This document shows positions 53,538 through 62,390 of a stretch of 64,000 nucleotides of DNA, piece after piece. Source of the stretch: Tolypothrix campylonemoides VB511288 (GTDB taxonomy: Bacteria > Cyanobacteriota > Cyanobacteriia > Cyanobacteriales > Nostocaceae); contig JXCB02000044.1 in NCBI GenBank assembly GCA_000828075.3, positions 150,918 through 214,917 of the forward strand. Reading direction: 5' to 3'. The notes beneath the pieces were generated by a model. It was not told where the DNA came from. It saw nothing but the letters and a program-made list of their open reading frames with translations, and did not search any database. Every line of letters begins with the position of its first letter. The stretch's first letter is position 1. Made by a program: the position numbers and the translations under genes.

Positions 53538-53735
53538 CTAATTCCGTTCAGTCTCATTTAACCTAGAGCGTGGTATCAAAAGTCCAACATATGTACCCAC
53601 AGCAAATTTTGTTAAATCCAGGAATTGAGGACGGCTTTTCTCGTCGATAACTGCGAGAGTAAGAGAACCAATCACGGTAATCAGCATAACAATACCCAGC
53701 ACTTCATCTTTGGAAAGAAACTTTTTGGATAACAT
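53538..53735 (-). CDS. Small membrane protein
   Basis: 65 residues, one clear hydrophobic segment (EVLGIVMLITVIGSLTLAVI) and a weaker one (LTKFAVGTYVGLLIP). No family recognised; the layout resembles small membrane proteins seen near STAND or phage-like genes. No strong evidence for translation beyond frame and composition. Confidence 0.5.
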   Translation of the reverse strand: MLSKKFLSKDEVLGIVMLITVIGSLTLAVIDEKSRPQFLDLTKFAVGTYVGLLIPRSRLNETERN

Positions 53736-53889
53736 CTACTTACTCCACCAATTGCTACATCCCTAGCTTTACAAGTGTGTGGTTGCGGAAAGATTGCATA
53801 CAGGTTTGAGTGATGGGTGAGTTGTGCATGAGAACGGGATGATTTGAAATTTTCGCAGGTACAATCGATACAAGTGTTGTGGTTCAACT

Positions 53890-56244
53890 ATGACAGGGCG
53901 AGACTCCTTCGGAGTCGCTTCGCGAACGCTTTGCTGTTCGACTGAAGGTATCGAAAAGGCAAGAAAAGCTTTAATCCGCTTCTCTTTGACTCAAAAGGCA
54001 TTAGCAGAGGATTTAGGAGTCACACGCCAGCCTATTGGCAAGTTTTTTACAGGTAAGCCTGTTGACCGCAATCTTTTTATACGGATTTGCGAAGCCTTGG
54101 AGCTAGACTGGGAAGAAGTAGTTGCTGAACTACCCAACGACGCAGAGGTAAAAGCTAGTCAAGACAGCAGCTTTGATATTGATATAGATGCGCTCATGCA
54201 AGCGGTACGCGAAAAGATAAAACCCCTCATACAAGAACGCTGCGATATAATGCGCGTGCTGGAAATGACTCAGCCAATGGGGTTGAATGACATTTACACC
54301 AACGTCAATATCCTAGAGAAAATCACCGGACGGCGGCGGTTAGAAATCGATAAATTACTGCAAGAGTGTGAATACGAAGATTTTGACCGTTTGGGACTGG
54401 ATAGAATTACTCAAGAAAGAGTGCCAGGACTGGAGGCGGTAAATAAACATTCCAAGCTGATGATTTTGGGGAAACCAGGGGCAGGTAAAACCACGTTTTT
54501 GAAATATCTAGCGATTCAGTGCATTGGAGGCGAGTTTAATTCTCATCTTGTGCCGATTTTTATCACCCTCAAAGACTTTGCTGAAGCTGCAAATAAACCA
54601 GGATTACTGCAATATATTACTCTTCTTGTGGGGCAGGCGTCTCGCCTGCCTTTATTGCAGGGCGGGCAGGATGCCCACCCCACAAATACTTTATTAATTG
54701 AAAAATTATTAAGTCAGGGTAGAATACTAATTCTCCTTGATGGCTTGGATGAAGTTAGAGAAGAGGACAGCCAACGCATATTAAAAGAAATTAGTGATTT
54801 TTCCAACCAATCTAGAGACAATCACTTTGTCATTACCTCCCGTATTGCTGCGCGGGAATATACCTTTGAGAAGTTCACAGAGGTAGAAGTTGCAGATTTT
54901 GATGATGAACAAATTTCTACCTTTGCAAACAATTGGTTTAAGGATAAAGCTGTAAAAGCAGAAAGTTTTCTTAAACGCCTCGAAGACAATCACCGAATCA
55001 AAGAAATCGCCGCAAGTCCGCTGCTGCTGACGCTGCTATGTTTGGCATTTGAAGAGTCAGGAGATTTTCCCGCAAATCGTTCTGAACTCTACAAAGAAGG
55101 ACTGGATGTATTGTTGAAAAAATGGGATGCCAAACGCGGAATTCAGCGCGATCTAATTTACAAAAAGCTGTCAGTCCAGCGCAAGGAAGATTTACTCAGC
55201 AAAATTGCCCTGACTACATTTAAGGGCGGTGATTATTTCTTCAAGCAGAAAGTTGCAGAACAATATATAACAGAATACATCCGCAATTTACCAGATGCTA
55301 ATACTGACCTGGAAGCTTTGCAACTGGACAGTGAAAGAGTTTTGAAGTCAATTGAAGCACAACACGGGCTATTGGTGGAACGGGCAAAGGGTATTTACTC
55401 GTTTTCCCATTTGACATTTCACGAGTATTTCACGGCTAGAGAAATTGTTGTTGGGAAACAGTCATCAGATGAGGCGTTGCAAAATCTGGTTAGGCACCTC
55501 ACTGAGAAACGCTGGCGGGAAGTCTTTTTGCTAGCGGTTGGGATGTCGCCAAGTGCAGATTGTCTGTTGCTGTTGATGAAAGAGAAAGTTGATGCGCTGG
55601 TAGCAGTTGATGAAAAGTTACAGCAGTTCCTGATGTGGATTTGCCAAAAATCTGATTCACTGGAGGGTTCCTACAAGCTAGCTGCTGTTCGGGCTTTTTA
55701 CTTTGCCCGGTATCTTGGCTGCAACCTCAATCTCACCCTCGCCCGAAATCTCGAACCCACCCTTGTCCACAACCTCGAACCCTTCCCGGAGCATGACCTA
55801 GTTCGCGACCTTGACCACTCCCTCGCCTTCAACTACGCCCGTGACCATGCTCGCGACTTTGCTCTCACCCTCACCTTCAACCTAGCTGTTATCCTCACTC
55901 GCGACATAGACCTAATACTGAAGCAAGCATTGCAACAACTGAGTCAGCAACTACCAGATCCACGTAGTAAGGAGGAGATAATTAAGCAATGGTGGGAAGC
56001 TAACGGTCGTGCTTGGACTGAGCAATTAAGAGCAGTGATGATTAAGTATCGCAACATTGGTCATGATTGGCAATTCAGCGAACAGCAGGAGGAATTGCTA
56101 ATACAGTATTATGACGCAAATAAATTGCTGGTAGATTGCCTAAATAGCGATTGTTATGTTAGCCGTGAGGTGCGACAGAAAATAGAGGATGAATTGTTAT
56201 TACCAATTGCAGAGATTAACAAGCGTCAGCAAGAGATTTTGTAG
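53890..56244 (+). CDS. HTH-NACHT NTPase (STAND-family protein)
   Basis: 784 residues. The N-terminal region has a Cro/cI-like HTH (SLTQKALAEDLGVTRQPIGK). The NACHT NTPase follows with GKPGAGKTTFL (Walker A) and ILILLDGLDEV (Walker B) and a C-terminal helical region. Before the end are degenerate ARD/NLEP repeats (about 615-680). Such proteins can be defence or signalling switches. Two palindromic repeats lie in-frame, at residues about 5-18 and 247-266. The start is the ATG at 53890; the tetrapeptide before the first repeat, MTGR, is where these proteins normally start. Confidence 0.88.
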   Translation: MTGRDSFGVASRTLCCSTEGIEKARKALIRFSLTQKALAEDLGVTRQPIGKFFTGKPVDRNLFIRICEALELDWEEVVAELPNDAEVKASQDSSFDIDIDALMQAVREKIKPLIQERCDIMRVLEMTQPMGLNDIYTNVNILEKITGRRRLEIDKLLQECEYEDFDRLGLDRITQERVPGLEAVNKHSKLMILGKPGAGKTTFLKYLAIQCIGGEFNSHLVPIFITLKDFAEAANKPGLLQYITLLVGQASRLPLLQGGQDAHPTNTLLIEKLLSQGRILILLDGLDEVREEDSQRILKEISDFSNQSRDNHFVITSRIAAREYTFEKFTEVEVADFDDEQISTFANNWFKDKAVKAESFLKRLEDNHRIKEIAASPLLLTLLCLAFEESGDFPANRSELYKEGLDVLLKKWDAKRGIQRDLIYKKLSVQRKEDLLSKIALTTFKGGDYFFKQKVAEQYITEYIRNLPDANTDLEALQLDSERVLKSIEAQHGLLVERAKGIYSFSHLTFHEYFTAREIVVGKQSSDEALQNLVRHLTEKRWREVFLLAVGMSPSADCLLLLMKEKVDALVAVDEKLQQFLMWICQKSDSLEGSYKLAAVRAFYFARYLGCNLNLTLARNLEPTLVHNLEPFPEHDLVRDLDHSLAFNYARDHARDFALTLTFNLAVILTRDIDLILKQALQQLSQQLPDPRSKEEIIKQWWEANGRAWTEQLRAVMIKYRNIGHDWQFSEQQEELLIQYYDANKLLVDCLNSDCYVSREVRQKIEDELLLPIAEINKRQQEIL
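53897..53938. repeat. In-frame palindromic repeat at the NACHT gene start
   Basis: GACTCC-TTC-GGAGTC hairpin followed by GCTTCGCGAACGCTTTGC. It lies directly after the first codons and encodes DSFGVASRTLCC between MTGR and EGIEKARKA, breaking the usual N-terminal sequence without breaking the frame. Confidence 0.6.
54626..54685. repeat. In-frame palindromic repeat within the NACHT domain
   Basis: Outer arms TTGTGGGG/CCCCACAA enclose a perfect GGCAGGCG-TCT-CGCCTGCC hairpin and a second GGGCA-GGA-TGCCC hairpin. It adds about 20 residues (QASRLPLLQGGQDAHPT) between Walker A and Walker B while keeping the frame. Confidence 0.7.
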
Positions 56245-56311
56245 CACATGGGGCAAATGATTTGTCTGGTGCATTCCACTTAAGAAAAAATACCAAGCGA
56301 TTAGAAATCGC

Positions 56312-56569
56312 GGCTATACAAACAAAGTGCGCCTACGCGCACTCAATAATACATAGCCTGCGTAGGCACAGAGAAATCCTGCAGCCGGTTTCCCGCGCCC
56401 TGGGAACTGATATCAAATCCGTTTGTATCGGAATGATTTCTCCATGATTTCTCCTTGCTTTCTCTCTGCGCCCTCAGCGTCTCTGCGGTTTTTTTATGAT
56501 TCAGATGCTACCGGATTTGATATGAGCGCAAAGCGCACGCTACGCGAACGGAGCTTTGCTTGTATAGCC
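56312..56569. repeat. Dispersed palindromic repeat interrupted by a MITE
   Basis: Outer arms GGCTATACAAACAAAG (56312-56327) and CTTTGCTTGTATAGCC (56554-56569) differ at one base when paired. Inside lies the MITE at 56410-56523. The two plus-strand frames in this stretch are repeat-derived. The remaining gap 56680-57028 shows no gene. Confidence 0.65.
56410..56523. mobile_element. MITE-like element nested in a repeat
   Basis: Perfect 12-bp ends ATATCAAATCCG and CGGATTTGATAT bound 114 bp with no coding capacity. It splits the larger palindromic repeat at 56312-56569, so it inserted later. Confidence 0.7.
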
Positions 56570-57028
56570 CCAGACTTCCAGTCTAAGGGCGTGGCAATAC
56601 TGGACGTTCACGATTTTCTTTGTGTTCTACGAATTTACGGCAAAGCAATAAGCTCATTGCTTATCTTTGTATAAACAACAGGTGTATCAGTATCATACTC
56701 TCCCATCACAAGAAATTAACATTACAATAGAAAGTAAGAGATTGCAATTTGCCTTACTCCCCCTATTACTAGGCATACATCGCCAGATATAGATCATGTA
56801 AAAATCTTCAGGAACCATTTCACAAACTTTGCGTCATATACATCCTTCGTTACTATTCTCTAGCGCCAAAAAGCGGTATAAGAATAAAGAGGAACAATTG
56901 CAAATTATTACCGTCATCAAATCGATTTTAGCCTCGGAATACGCCTAGCGACAGGTTTAAAAAAAGCCAGAAACAATCTCAGTAACAGCACGTCAAACAT
57001 ATTAAGAAAGAAACAAAAAGGCTCTGCT

Positions 57029-57715
57029 ATGACTCACTTGAATCGTTGGAAAACTGGAACCGCTGCACTCATGGCAATGGCAATGACAACAGGAGCCATT
57101 GCACCCATGTTTGTCTCTGCTCCCGCTTCTGCACAATCAATCTTTCGCGGTCAAACCCAAACCCAATCAGGAACAGTTTCAATTCCTGCTGGAGTCACAC
57201 TTCCAGTCACCTATGACAAAGATAAAATTGTTGTCACTCCTGATGAAACTGCACCCATAAAGCTGAAGGTGGCAAGAAACATTGTAGATAGGGCAGGAAA
57301 TGTATTGATTCCAGAAGGAACCGAAATTGATGGACAATTGCAACCAATAACCAGAAATGGTGTCAAAGGGACTTATTTTGTAGCGCAAGAGTTACTGCTT
57401 CCTAATGGTAATCGGCAGTCTATTAATGCAACTTCTCAAATCATTACCAGAAAGGAAACAATCAGCAAAGGAGCTAAAACTGGTACCATTCTGCAAGATG
57501 CTGCTATTGGTGCAGGTGCTGCTAGTGTCATTTCACTGCTGACAGGTAACCGCAGAATTGAAGCTTTAGAGCCTATAATCGGTGCGGGTGCTGGTGCTGC
57601 AGCAAGCGTTCTATTACGGCGCAACAAAGCTGACGTTCTGGTTGTTGAACCCCAAAGAGGAGATTTGAATCTCGTACTGCGCTCTAATTTGTTAGTATCT
57701 CGTGGCTATTACTAG
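57029..57715 (+). CDS. Secreted TrbI/VirB10-like domain protein
   Basis: 228 residues. Signal peptide about 1-36 (ALMAMAMTTGAIAPMFV, cleavage near ASAQ). The mature part begins VSIPAGVTLPVTYDKDKI and has VLIPEGTEIDGQL, then NATSQIITRKETISKG and a glycine/alanine-rich membrane-like stretch. It matches the C-terminal half of the next gene across its full length, so the two are paralogues. The fold resembles the TrbI/VirB10 beta barrel, but no conjugation genes are near. The function is unknown. Confidence 0.78.
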   Translation: MTHLNRWKTGTAALMAMAMTTGAIAPMFVSAPASAQSIFRGQTQTQSGTVSIPAGVTLPVTYDKDKIVVTPDETAPIKLKVARNIVDRAGNVLIPEGTEIDGQLQPITRNGVKGTYFVAQELLLPNGNRQSINATSQIITRKETISKGAKTGTILQDAAIGAGAASVISLLTGNRRIEALEPIIGAGAGAAASVLLRRNKADVLVVEPQRGDLNLVLRSNLLVSRGYY

Positions 57716-58399
57716 GCTAATCTTAATTTAGATTGTGCGCCTTATTAATTGCCAGTGCGATCGCCTCCGGCACTGTTCCTTGCCGAATCGCCCTTCCTTT
57801 GCTTCCAAGACACTTTGCGCCAAGAGTGCGATCGCGCCTTGCGCGGCTCCCTTCAGGAGCATCGCGAAGCGACTCCGAAGGAGTATCACCCGTATACTAC
57901 CAAGGGGTTGCCAGAAGAGCAACCCCTCCTCTGTTTGTACAAGGAGACAGAGCAAGTAGGACGCGCTTCGTACAATCACGAAGAGCAACGCCGCAGGCGC
58001 ATTGCCACTTCTAACTAAAGTGTGTCGCTTGATTTTTCAGTCATGAAAGTTCCGTACTCGTACCTATACGAAGTTGCTTTCCCCTGTCTTAATATTCTTT
58101 TCGACACCTAATATAGAAATGCAATCAGGTGGGTTGCTCTACAGCTGTCTGTTGCCAATAAATTGTACTGTTGTGTTGAGCTAGAGATGGTAACACAAGA
58201 CTTGACCCCACTTCTAACCCCTCGCAATTTGCTCTCTTGCAAAGGAAATACTTCCCTGTTTTGAGCTTAGTGAAAGGGAGTTTGGAAGGATGAAGTTTTT
58301 TATCGTTCTAGGTAGCATCACATAAAAATTTTTAATTCTTTTGCAACTATTCTGTCGATGGCACGTCTTACTTAATAAGCTGGGTGGAAATAGTTTTTA
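57716..58399. other. Repeat-rich intergenic region
   Basis: 57720-58020 is dense with HIP1-like and GCGAAGCGACTCCGAAGGAG-type palindromes, producing several overlapping open frames on both strands, none credible. 58020-58399 is plain A+T-rich sequence. Confidence 0.55.
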
Positions 58400-58739
58400 A
58401 CCAGGGTTATTTCATTCTTCCTCTACTCGCTGTGGAACTTAATACCGTTTCTATATGAAGATGCATAGAAAGAACCCCACCGCCTGCGGCACCTCCCCAA
58501 GGCATCGGAGAGGTTAGGAGGGGTAAAAATAATGTGCAGCTTTACAAAAAATTGGTATAAGTTCCACAGCTAATAGCTTAAGTCGGTTTTAACAGACTCA
58601 AATTCTGAGTTTTAGGAGGCACTGCGCCCTTGGGGGTTCCCCCGAGTGTACAAAGTGCCGTTTCGTTTTAACGGACTTCGGCTATTAGCCCGGAAGTTTA
58701 TTTCTGGGCGGGTGGTGCATAGAATGAAATAGCCCTGGT
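58400..58739. other. Multibranched inverted-repeat element (structured RNA or nested MITEs)
   Basis: A 19-bp closing stem (58400-58418 with 58721-58739, one G-T pair) encloses three adjoining helices: A (58429-58446/58554-58570), B (58571-58593/58665-58687) and C (58688-58694/58703-58709). A ends where B begins and B ends where C begins. Within B are two further hairpins, one with CTTGGGGG/CCCCCGAG. No protein is encoded. Such contiguous helices suggest a folded RNA, though successive MITE insertions could mimic it. Confidence 0.55.
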
Positions 58740-59014
58740 ATTTAAATTGGCAAAACACATAGGAAAATCTTGACTGAAGAAAGTCTCAAGGATGAAAGAA
58801 AAAAGAAAGATAGAAATAAAGTAATTTGACTTTTTTTCTACTTTATTTTTCACATTTTGCCTTCATTTCAGGCTTGAGATTTTATACTTTCAATGACTGT
58901 TATAGCCAAATGAAACTATTAACCAAAGCCATAACGATTTAGGAACTTCCTAACTCAAATATAGTCGAATTAACAATCAGAAAAGAGCAGATTTTTTTGG
59001 GGAGTGAGGATATA

Positions 59015-60265
59015 ATGTTTGGTCACTTTCGTTGGCAATCTGGATGTGCTGCATTCATGGCTTTGGGCATAACAGCAGGTACTATCGCACCTCTAGTGAC
59101 ACCTACAGCTTCTTTCGCCCAAACAACTTTTACAGACGTTCAATCCAACTATTGGGCAGCAGAGTTTATTCAACAACTGGCACAACGGGGTATTATCGCT
59201 GGATTTCCAGATGGTAGCTTCCGCCCAGAACAGCCAGTCACACGCGCTCAATTTGCTGCCATGATTGGCAAAGCTTTCCAAAAAGCGCCAGAACGGCAGG
59301 CAGTCAGATTTTACGATGTACCAAGCAACTATTGGGCATCGAGTGCGATTCAGGATGCATATACCACTGGTTTCTTGTCTGGATATCCTGGCAATCGTTT
59401 CGAGCCTAATCAAAATATTCCCCGCGAGCAGGTTTTAGTTTCCCTGGCTAACGGTTTAAAATACAACGCTAACGGTAACGCCGAAAGCAACCTGCAATAT
59501 TACAACGATTCTAATAACATCTCTGGCTATGCTCGTAGTCCAATTGCTGCGGCTACAGAAAAACAAATTGTCGTGAATTATCCTAATGTTAAATTCCTAA
59601 ATCCCCAAGCAACTGCAACTCGCGCACAAGTAGCAGCCTTTGTCTACCAAGCACTGGTTAGCTCTGGTCAAGTGGCAGCAATTAACTCGCCCTACGTTGT
59701 CGCTCTTGGTGAACCGACTCCATCAAAACCAGTAGCGGTGACAATTCCTGAAGGTACTGTGATTCCTATAAAGTATGAAAAAGCAGAAAAAATTCTCGTG
59801 ACTAAGGATGAAACAGCACCTCTAACCCTCACCGTCTCACAAAACGTGATTACTGATAAAGGAACTGTAGTCATTCCGACTGGGAGTCGGGTAGTTGGTG
59901 AACTGCGTCCCGCCAAAGACAAGGGCGGTTCTCAATTCATCGCCCAAAAACTCATCTTAACCAATGGTCAGGAGTATCCAATCAACGCGACTTCGGAAGT
60001 GATTACTAAGACCGAAACTGTCAAAAAGGGCATCAATACAAAAACAATTCTCAGGAATACCGCACTTGGTGCAGGTGCTGCAGCAGCGGTATCTGTTGTA
60101 ACTGGCGATCGCGCTATTGCTGCAGAAGAAATTCTGGGCGGCGCTACTATTGGTGGATTGATTGGTCTGTTCTTTGGTAAGCAGAGTGTGGACTTAATCG
60201 CCATTGCTCCAAACACCGACTTACAAATGACCATCGGTCAGAACTTTCAGGTTTCCTTGAAATAA
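59015..60265 (+). CDS. SLH-domain protein with C-terminal TrbI-like domain
   Basis: About 416 residues from MFGHFRWQSGCAAF (59015; an upstream in-frame ATG at 58997 is less likely). Signal peptide, then three SLH-type repeats (FTDVQSNYWAAEFI; FYDVPSNYWASSAI; a divergent third), then VTIPEGTVIPIKYEKAEK and a domain paralogous to 57029-57715. SLH domains hold surface proteins to the peptidoglycan or outer envelope. A likely outer-envelope structural protein. Confidence 0.85.
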   Translation: MFGHFRWQSGCAAFMALGITAGTIAPLVTPTASFAQTTFTDVQSNYWAAEFIQQLAQRGIIAGFPDGSFRPEQPVTRAQFAAMIGKAFQKAPERQAVRFYDVPSNYWASSAIQDAYTTGFLSGYPGNRFEPNQNIPREQVLVSLANGLKYNANGNAESNLQYYNDSNNISGYARSPIAAATEKQIVVNYPNVKFLNPQATATRAQVAAFVYQALVSSGQVAAINSPYVVALGEPTPSKPVAVTIPEGTVIPIKYEKAEKILVTKDETAPLTLTVSQNVITDKGTVVIPTGSRVVGELRPAKDKGGSQFIAQKLILTNGQEYPINATSEVITKTETVKKGINTKTILRNTALGAGAAAAVSVVTGDRAIAAEEILGGATIGGLIGLFFGKQSVDLIAIAPNTDLQMTIGQNFQVSLK

Positions 60266-60273
60266 AAGATATT

Positions 60274-60340
60274 CTTGATTCTTCAGTCTTAATTCTTCAC
60301 TCTTAATTCTTCAGTGTTGATTCTTCTGTCTTCACTTTGG
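60274..60340. repeat. STRR-like repeat (TTAATTCTTCAGTC type)
   Basis: Several ATTCTTCA-containing units in tandem. The last codons of the minus-strand histidine kinase gene (TEESTLKN) lie in it. Confidence 0.65.
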
Positions 60341-61748
60341 GTAACCAAATAATAAACGTCGTTCCTGGTGCATCGGGTGATGTAATAAGCGAGGTCACAG
60401 CAGGGCTGAAAACTTCTATTTCGCCCTGCATTTGCTCTATAAGCTGTTTGGCAATTGATAATCCTAATCCCGTCCCTGGAATTTCCGTTTGAGCTTGCAC
60501 ACCTCGGTAATGTCGCTCTCCAAGATGCTCTAAATCTTGTGTTGGAATGCCAGGACCTGTGTCGCTGATGGCAATTCCCTGAAAATTACCTTTTTCTTGC
60601 CCCACCTGAATGAAAACTTTACCACCAGTAGGGGTATATTTTAAAGCATTGTCAAGAATATTGCTTAATACCTCTCGTAATGCTTTGAGGTTGGCGCGTA
60701 CCAGAGGTAAGTTAGGAGGAATTTCAGATATGAGTTGCAAATTTCGCTCTTGAGCGATCGCTTTAGCTGACACTAACAATGGTTCTAATATTTCGAGTAC
60801 AGAACAGTTAACTTCTTTTTCTCCTGTACCAGGTAACAAAAGCGGTGCTTTCGCGTCTTTCTGCACGTTTACTTCTACAAAAACTTCTTTTTGAGGGAGC
60901 GCCAGTGGTCCTAAATCTTCTGCTGTCAAGTCAATAACTTCATCAAACTGTTGCAACAATTCTTTGAGGCGATCGCTTTCCCGCACAATACTAGTTGCTA
61001 CCTCTCGGTTAGCATCTCCTAGTCGCATTCGCTTCAGCAATAGTTTACCAAAAGTTTGCAATGCTGTTAACGGGTTGCGAAGTTGGTGCAATAAATTATC
61101 CAGTAAATCCTGCTGCTTTTCTTGGAGAATTTGTTGTTGCTGCAACTGCTGATGCAGCCATGCTCGACGCTGATCCAAAACACAGGCAAGCAATAGCGTT
61201 TGAGCAATCCGTTTTATTTCACTTCTTTCTTGTTCATTCCATGCTCGGTCTTCCCTGACTGTGACGAGCAACCCTATCATCACATCCTCATGGACAAGAG
61301 GTAAAACAATTTGGTCACCTCTTAGTAAATATTCCTCTATTGAATAAGGTGATCCTGCATCTCCTGTTCCAGTTTCTCGCGATCGGGCTGGAAATTCCTC
61401 TGCTGGTTTCAATAATCTCCGGTTAGAACGGTTGTTTTTCGGGTTGAACACATCGCCCATACGAGAACGCCCTGTTCTATCCAAGGTAGCGTCCTCTCCT
61501 GTGTACGAATCCCAATTCTTTTTGGAAATAGGTATTGACATCGGCAATACCAAAGCATTGGCTCTTTGCTGTTCTACTGCCGTTTCTGGGTAAACCACCA
61601 CAGGAATGAGTTTTGCTTCATTTGTCGAAGCTTCTATCAATTCTTGCGTCAAATAGACAACGCTCAAAGATGCTTCCAGCCCTTGGGCTAAGAGTGCCAA
61701 TTGCTCTCGGCATAGAGCAACAAACTCAGAACTGGCAGACATTAACAT
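60303..61748 (-). CDS. GAF-domain sensor histidine kinase
   Basis: 481 residues. An N-terminal GAF-like sensor region (about 1-190) is followed by a coiled coil (QQLQQQQILQEKQQ) and a kinase core: H-box HQLRNPLTALQTF, N-box SNILDNALKYTP, DTGPGIP and GTGLGLSIAKQLI. No membrane segments, so it is cytosolic. It resembles the cyanobacterial Sll1473/Hik-type GAF kinases. No response regulator is adjacent. The last residues are repeat-derived. Confidence 0.9.
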   Translation of the reverse strand: MLMSASSEFVALCREQLALLAQGLEASLSVVYLTQELIEASTNEAKLIPVVVYPETAVEQQRANALVLPMSIPISKKNWDSYTGEDATLDRTGRSRMGDVFNPKNNRSNRRLLKPAEEFPARSRETGTGDAGSPYSIEEYLLRGDQIVLPLVHEDVMIGLLVTVREDRAWNEQERSEIKRIAQTLLLACVLDQRRAWLHQQLQQQQILQEKQQDLLDNLLHQLRNPLTALQTFGKLLLKRMRLGDANREVATSIVRESDRLKELLQQFDEVIDLTAEDLGPLALPQKEVFVEVNVQKDAKAPLLLPGTGEKEVNCSVLEILEPLLVSAKAIAQERNLQLISEIPPNLPLVRANLKALREVLSNILDNALKYTPTGGKVFIQVGQEKGNFQGIAISDTGPGIPTQDLEHLGERHYRGVQAQTEIPGTGLGLSIAKQLIEQMQGEIEVFSPAVTSLITSPDAPGTTFIIWLPKVKTEESTLKN

Positions 61749-62024
61749 TTCAAGAGCCCTTTTTAATATGACATGACTATACGGACGACAACAAACAGGA
61801 GTTGGCTTGTTCTATTTAACAAAGCTTAACTGAAGAAAGCAACTAACGATTCGTTCCAAGGAATTATATTGTTCGCTACTTCTAATTTTTCTTTTAAAAA
61901 ACAAATTATCTTTCTTGTATCAAAAGGTTAACAACTCTTGTATTTTTGAACTAGAACTTTTATAATTACGACGGATTTTGTAGCTATCACTACAATCTAT
62001 TGCTTGTAAGAGGAGGACAGAACG

Positions 62025-62342
62025 TTGGCAAGGAGACGCAAGAGGAAGAGCCGTCGTCGCCAAGAAGGGCGCCGAATTTTAGAACACGTGCCTCAATTTA
62101 GCATCGAAAGCGGCGAAGATAAGCCTGTAACAGCAGCTAGAAAATTCATTCAAGCTGAAGGAATTTTGCCACCCGCGTTGCTACTTGTAAAGCGAAATGA
62201 ACACACAACAGACCGTTATTTTTGGGCTGAAAAGGGGCTGTTTGGTGCTCAATATGTTGAAGAGAACCACTTTTTATTCCCTAGCTTGAGATTGCTTGAA
62301 GGTTCCCCTAATCAGGAGCCACTAGCTGTTGCTAGTCGATAA
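62025..62342 (+). CDS. DUF3155 family protein, TTG start
   Basis: 105 residues. Highly basic N-terminus (ARRRKRKSRRRQEGRR) then ILEHVPQFSIESGEDKPVTAA and LLLVKRNEHTTDRYFWAEKG, characteristic of the cyanobacterial DUF3155 family. The start is TTG at 62025, supported by a strong AGGAGG at 62011-62016 eight bases upstream; no in-frame ATG occurs. Function unknown; the basic tail could bind nucleic acid. Confidence 0.92.
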   Translation: MARRRKRKSRRRQEGRRILEHVPQFSIESGEDKPVTAARKFIQAEGILPPALLLVKRNEHTTDRYFWAEKGLFGAQYVEENHFLFPSLRLLEGSPNQEPLAVASR

Positions 62343-62348
62343 ACTAAC

Positions 62349-62390
62349 AATGGTTATCATAAAGTTTGAGTTTGGCTTATGACAACCATT
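62349..62390 (+). terminator. Hairpin after the DUF3155 gene
   Basis: AATGGTTATCATAA (62349-62362) pairs with TTATGACAACCATT (62377-62390), 13 of 14 bases. It begins 7 bp after the stop codon. A T-run appears about 20 bp later. Likely terminator. Confidence 0.5.

Noticed and set aside
56262-56674. Two plus-strand frames after the NACHT gene
   Set aside because: Lie within the nested palindromic repeat and MITE.
57728-58018. Overlapping frames on both strands
   Set aside because: All arise from the same palindromic repeats; none has a start signal or domain.
57029-60265. Conjugation (type IV secretion) locus
   Set aside because: Only TrbI-like domains occur; no other conjugation gene is near.
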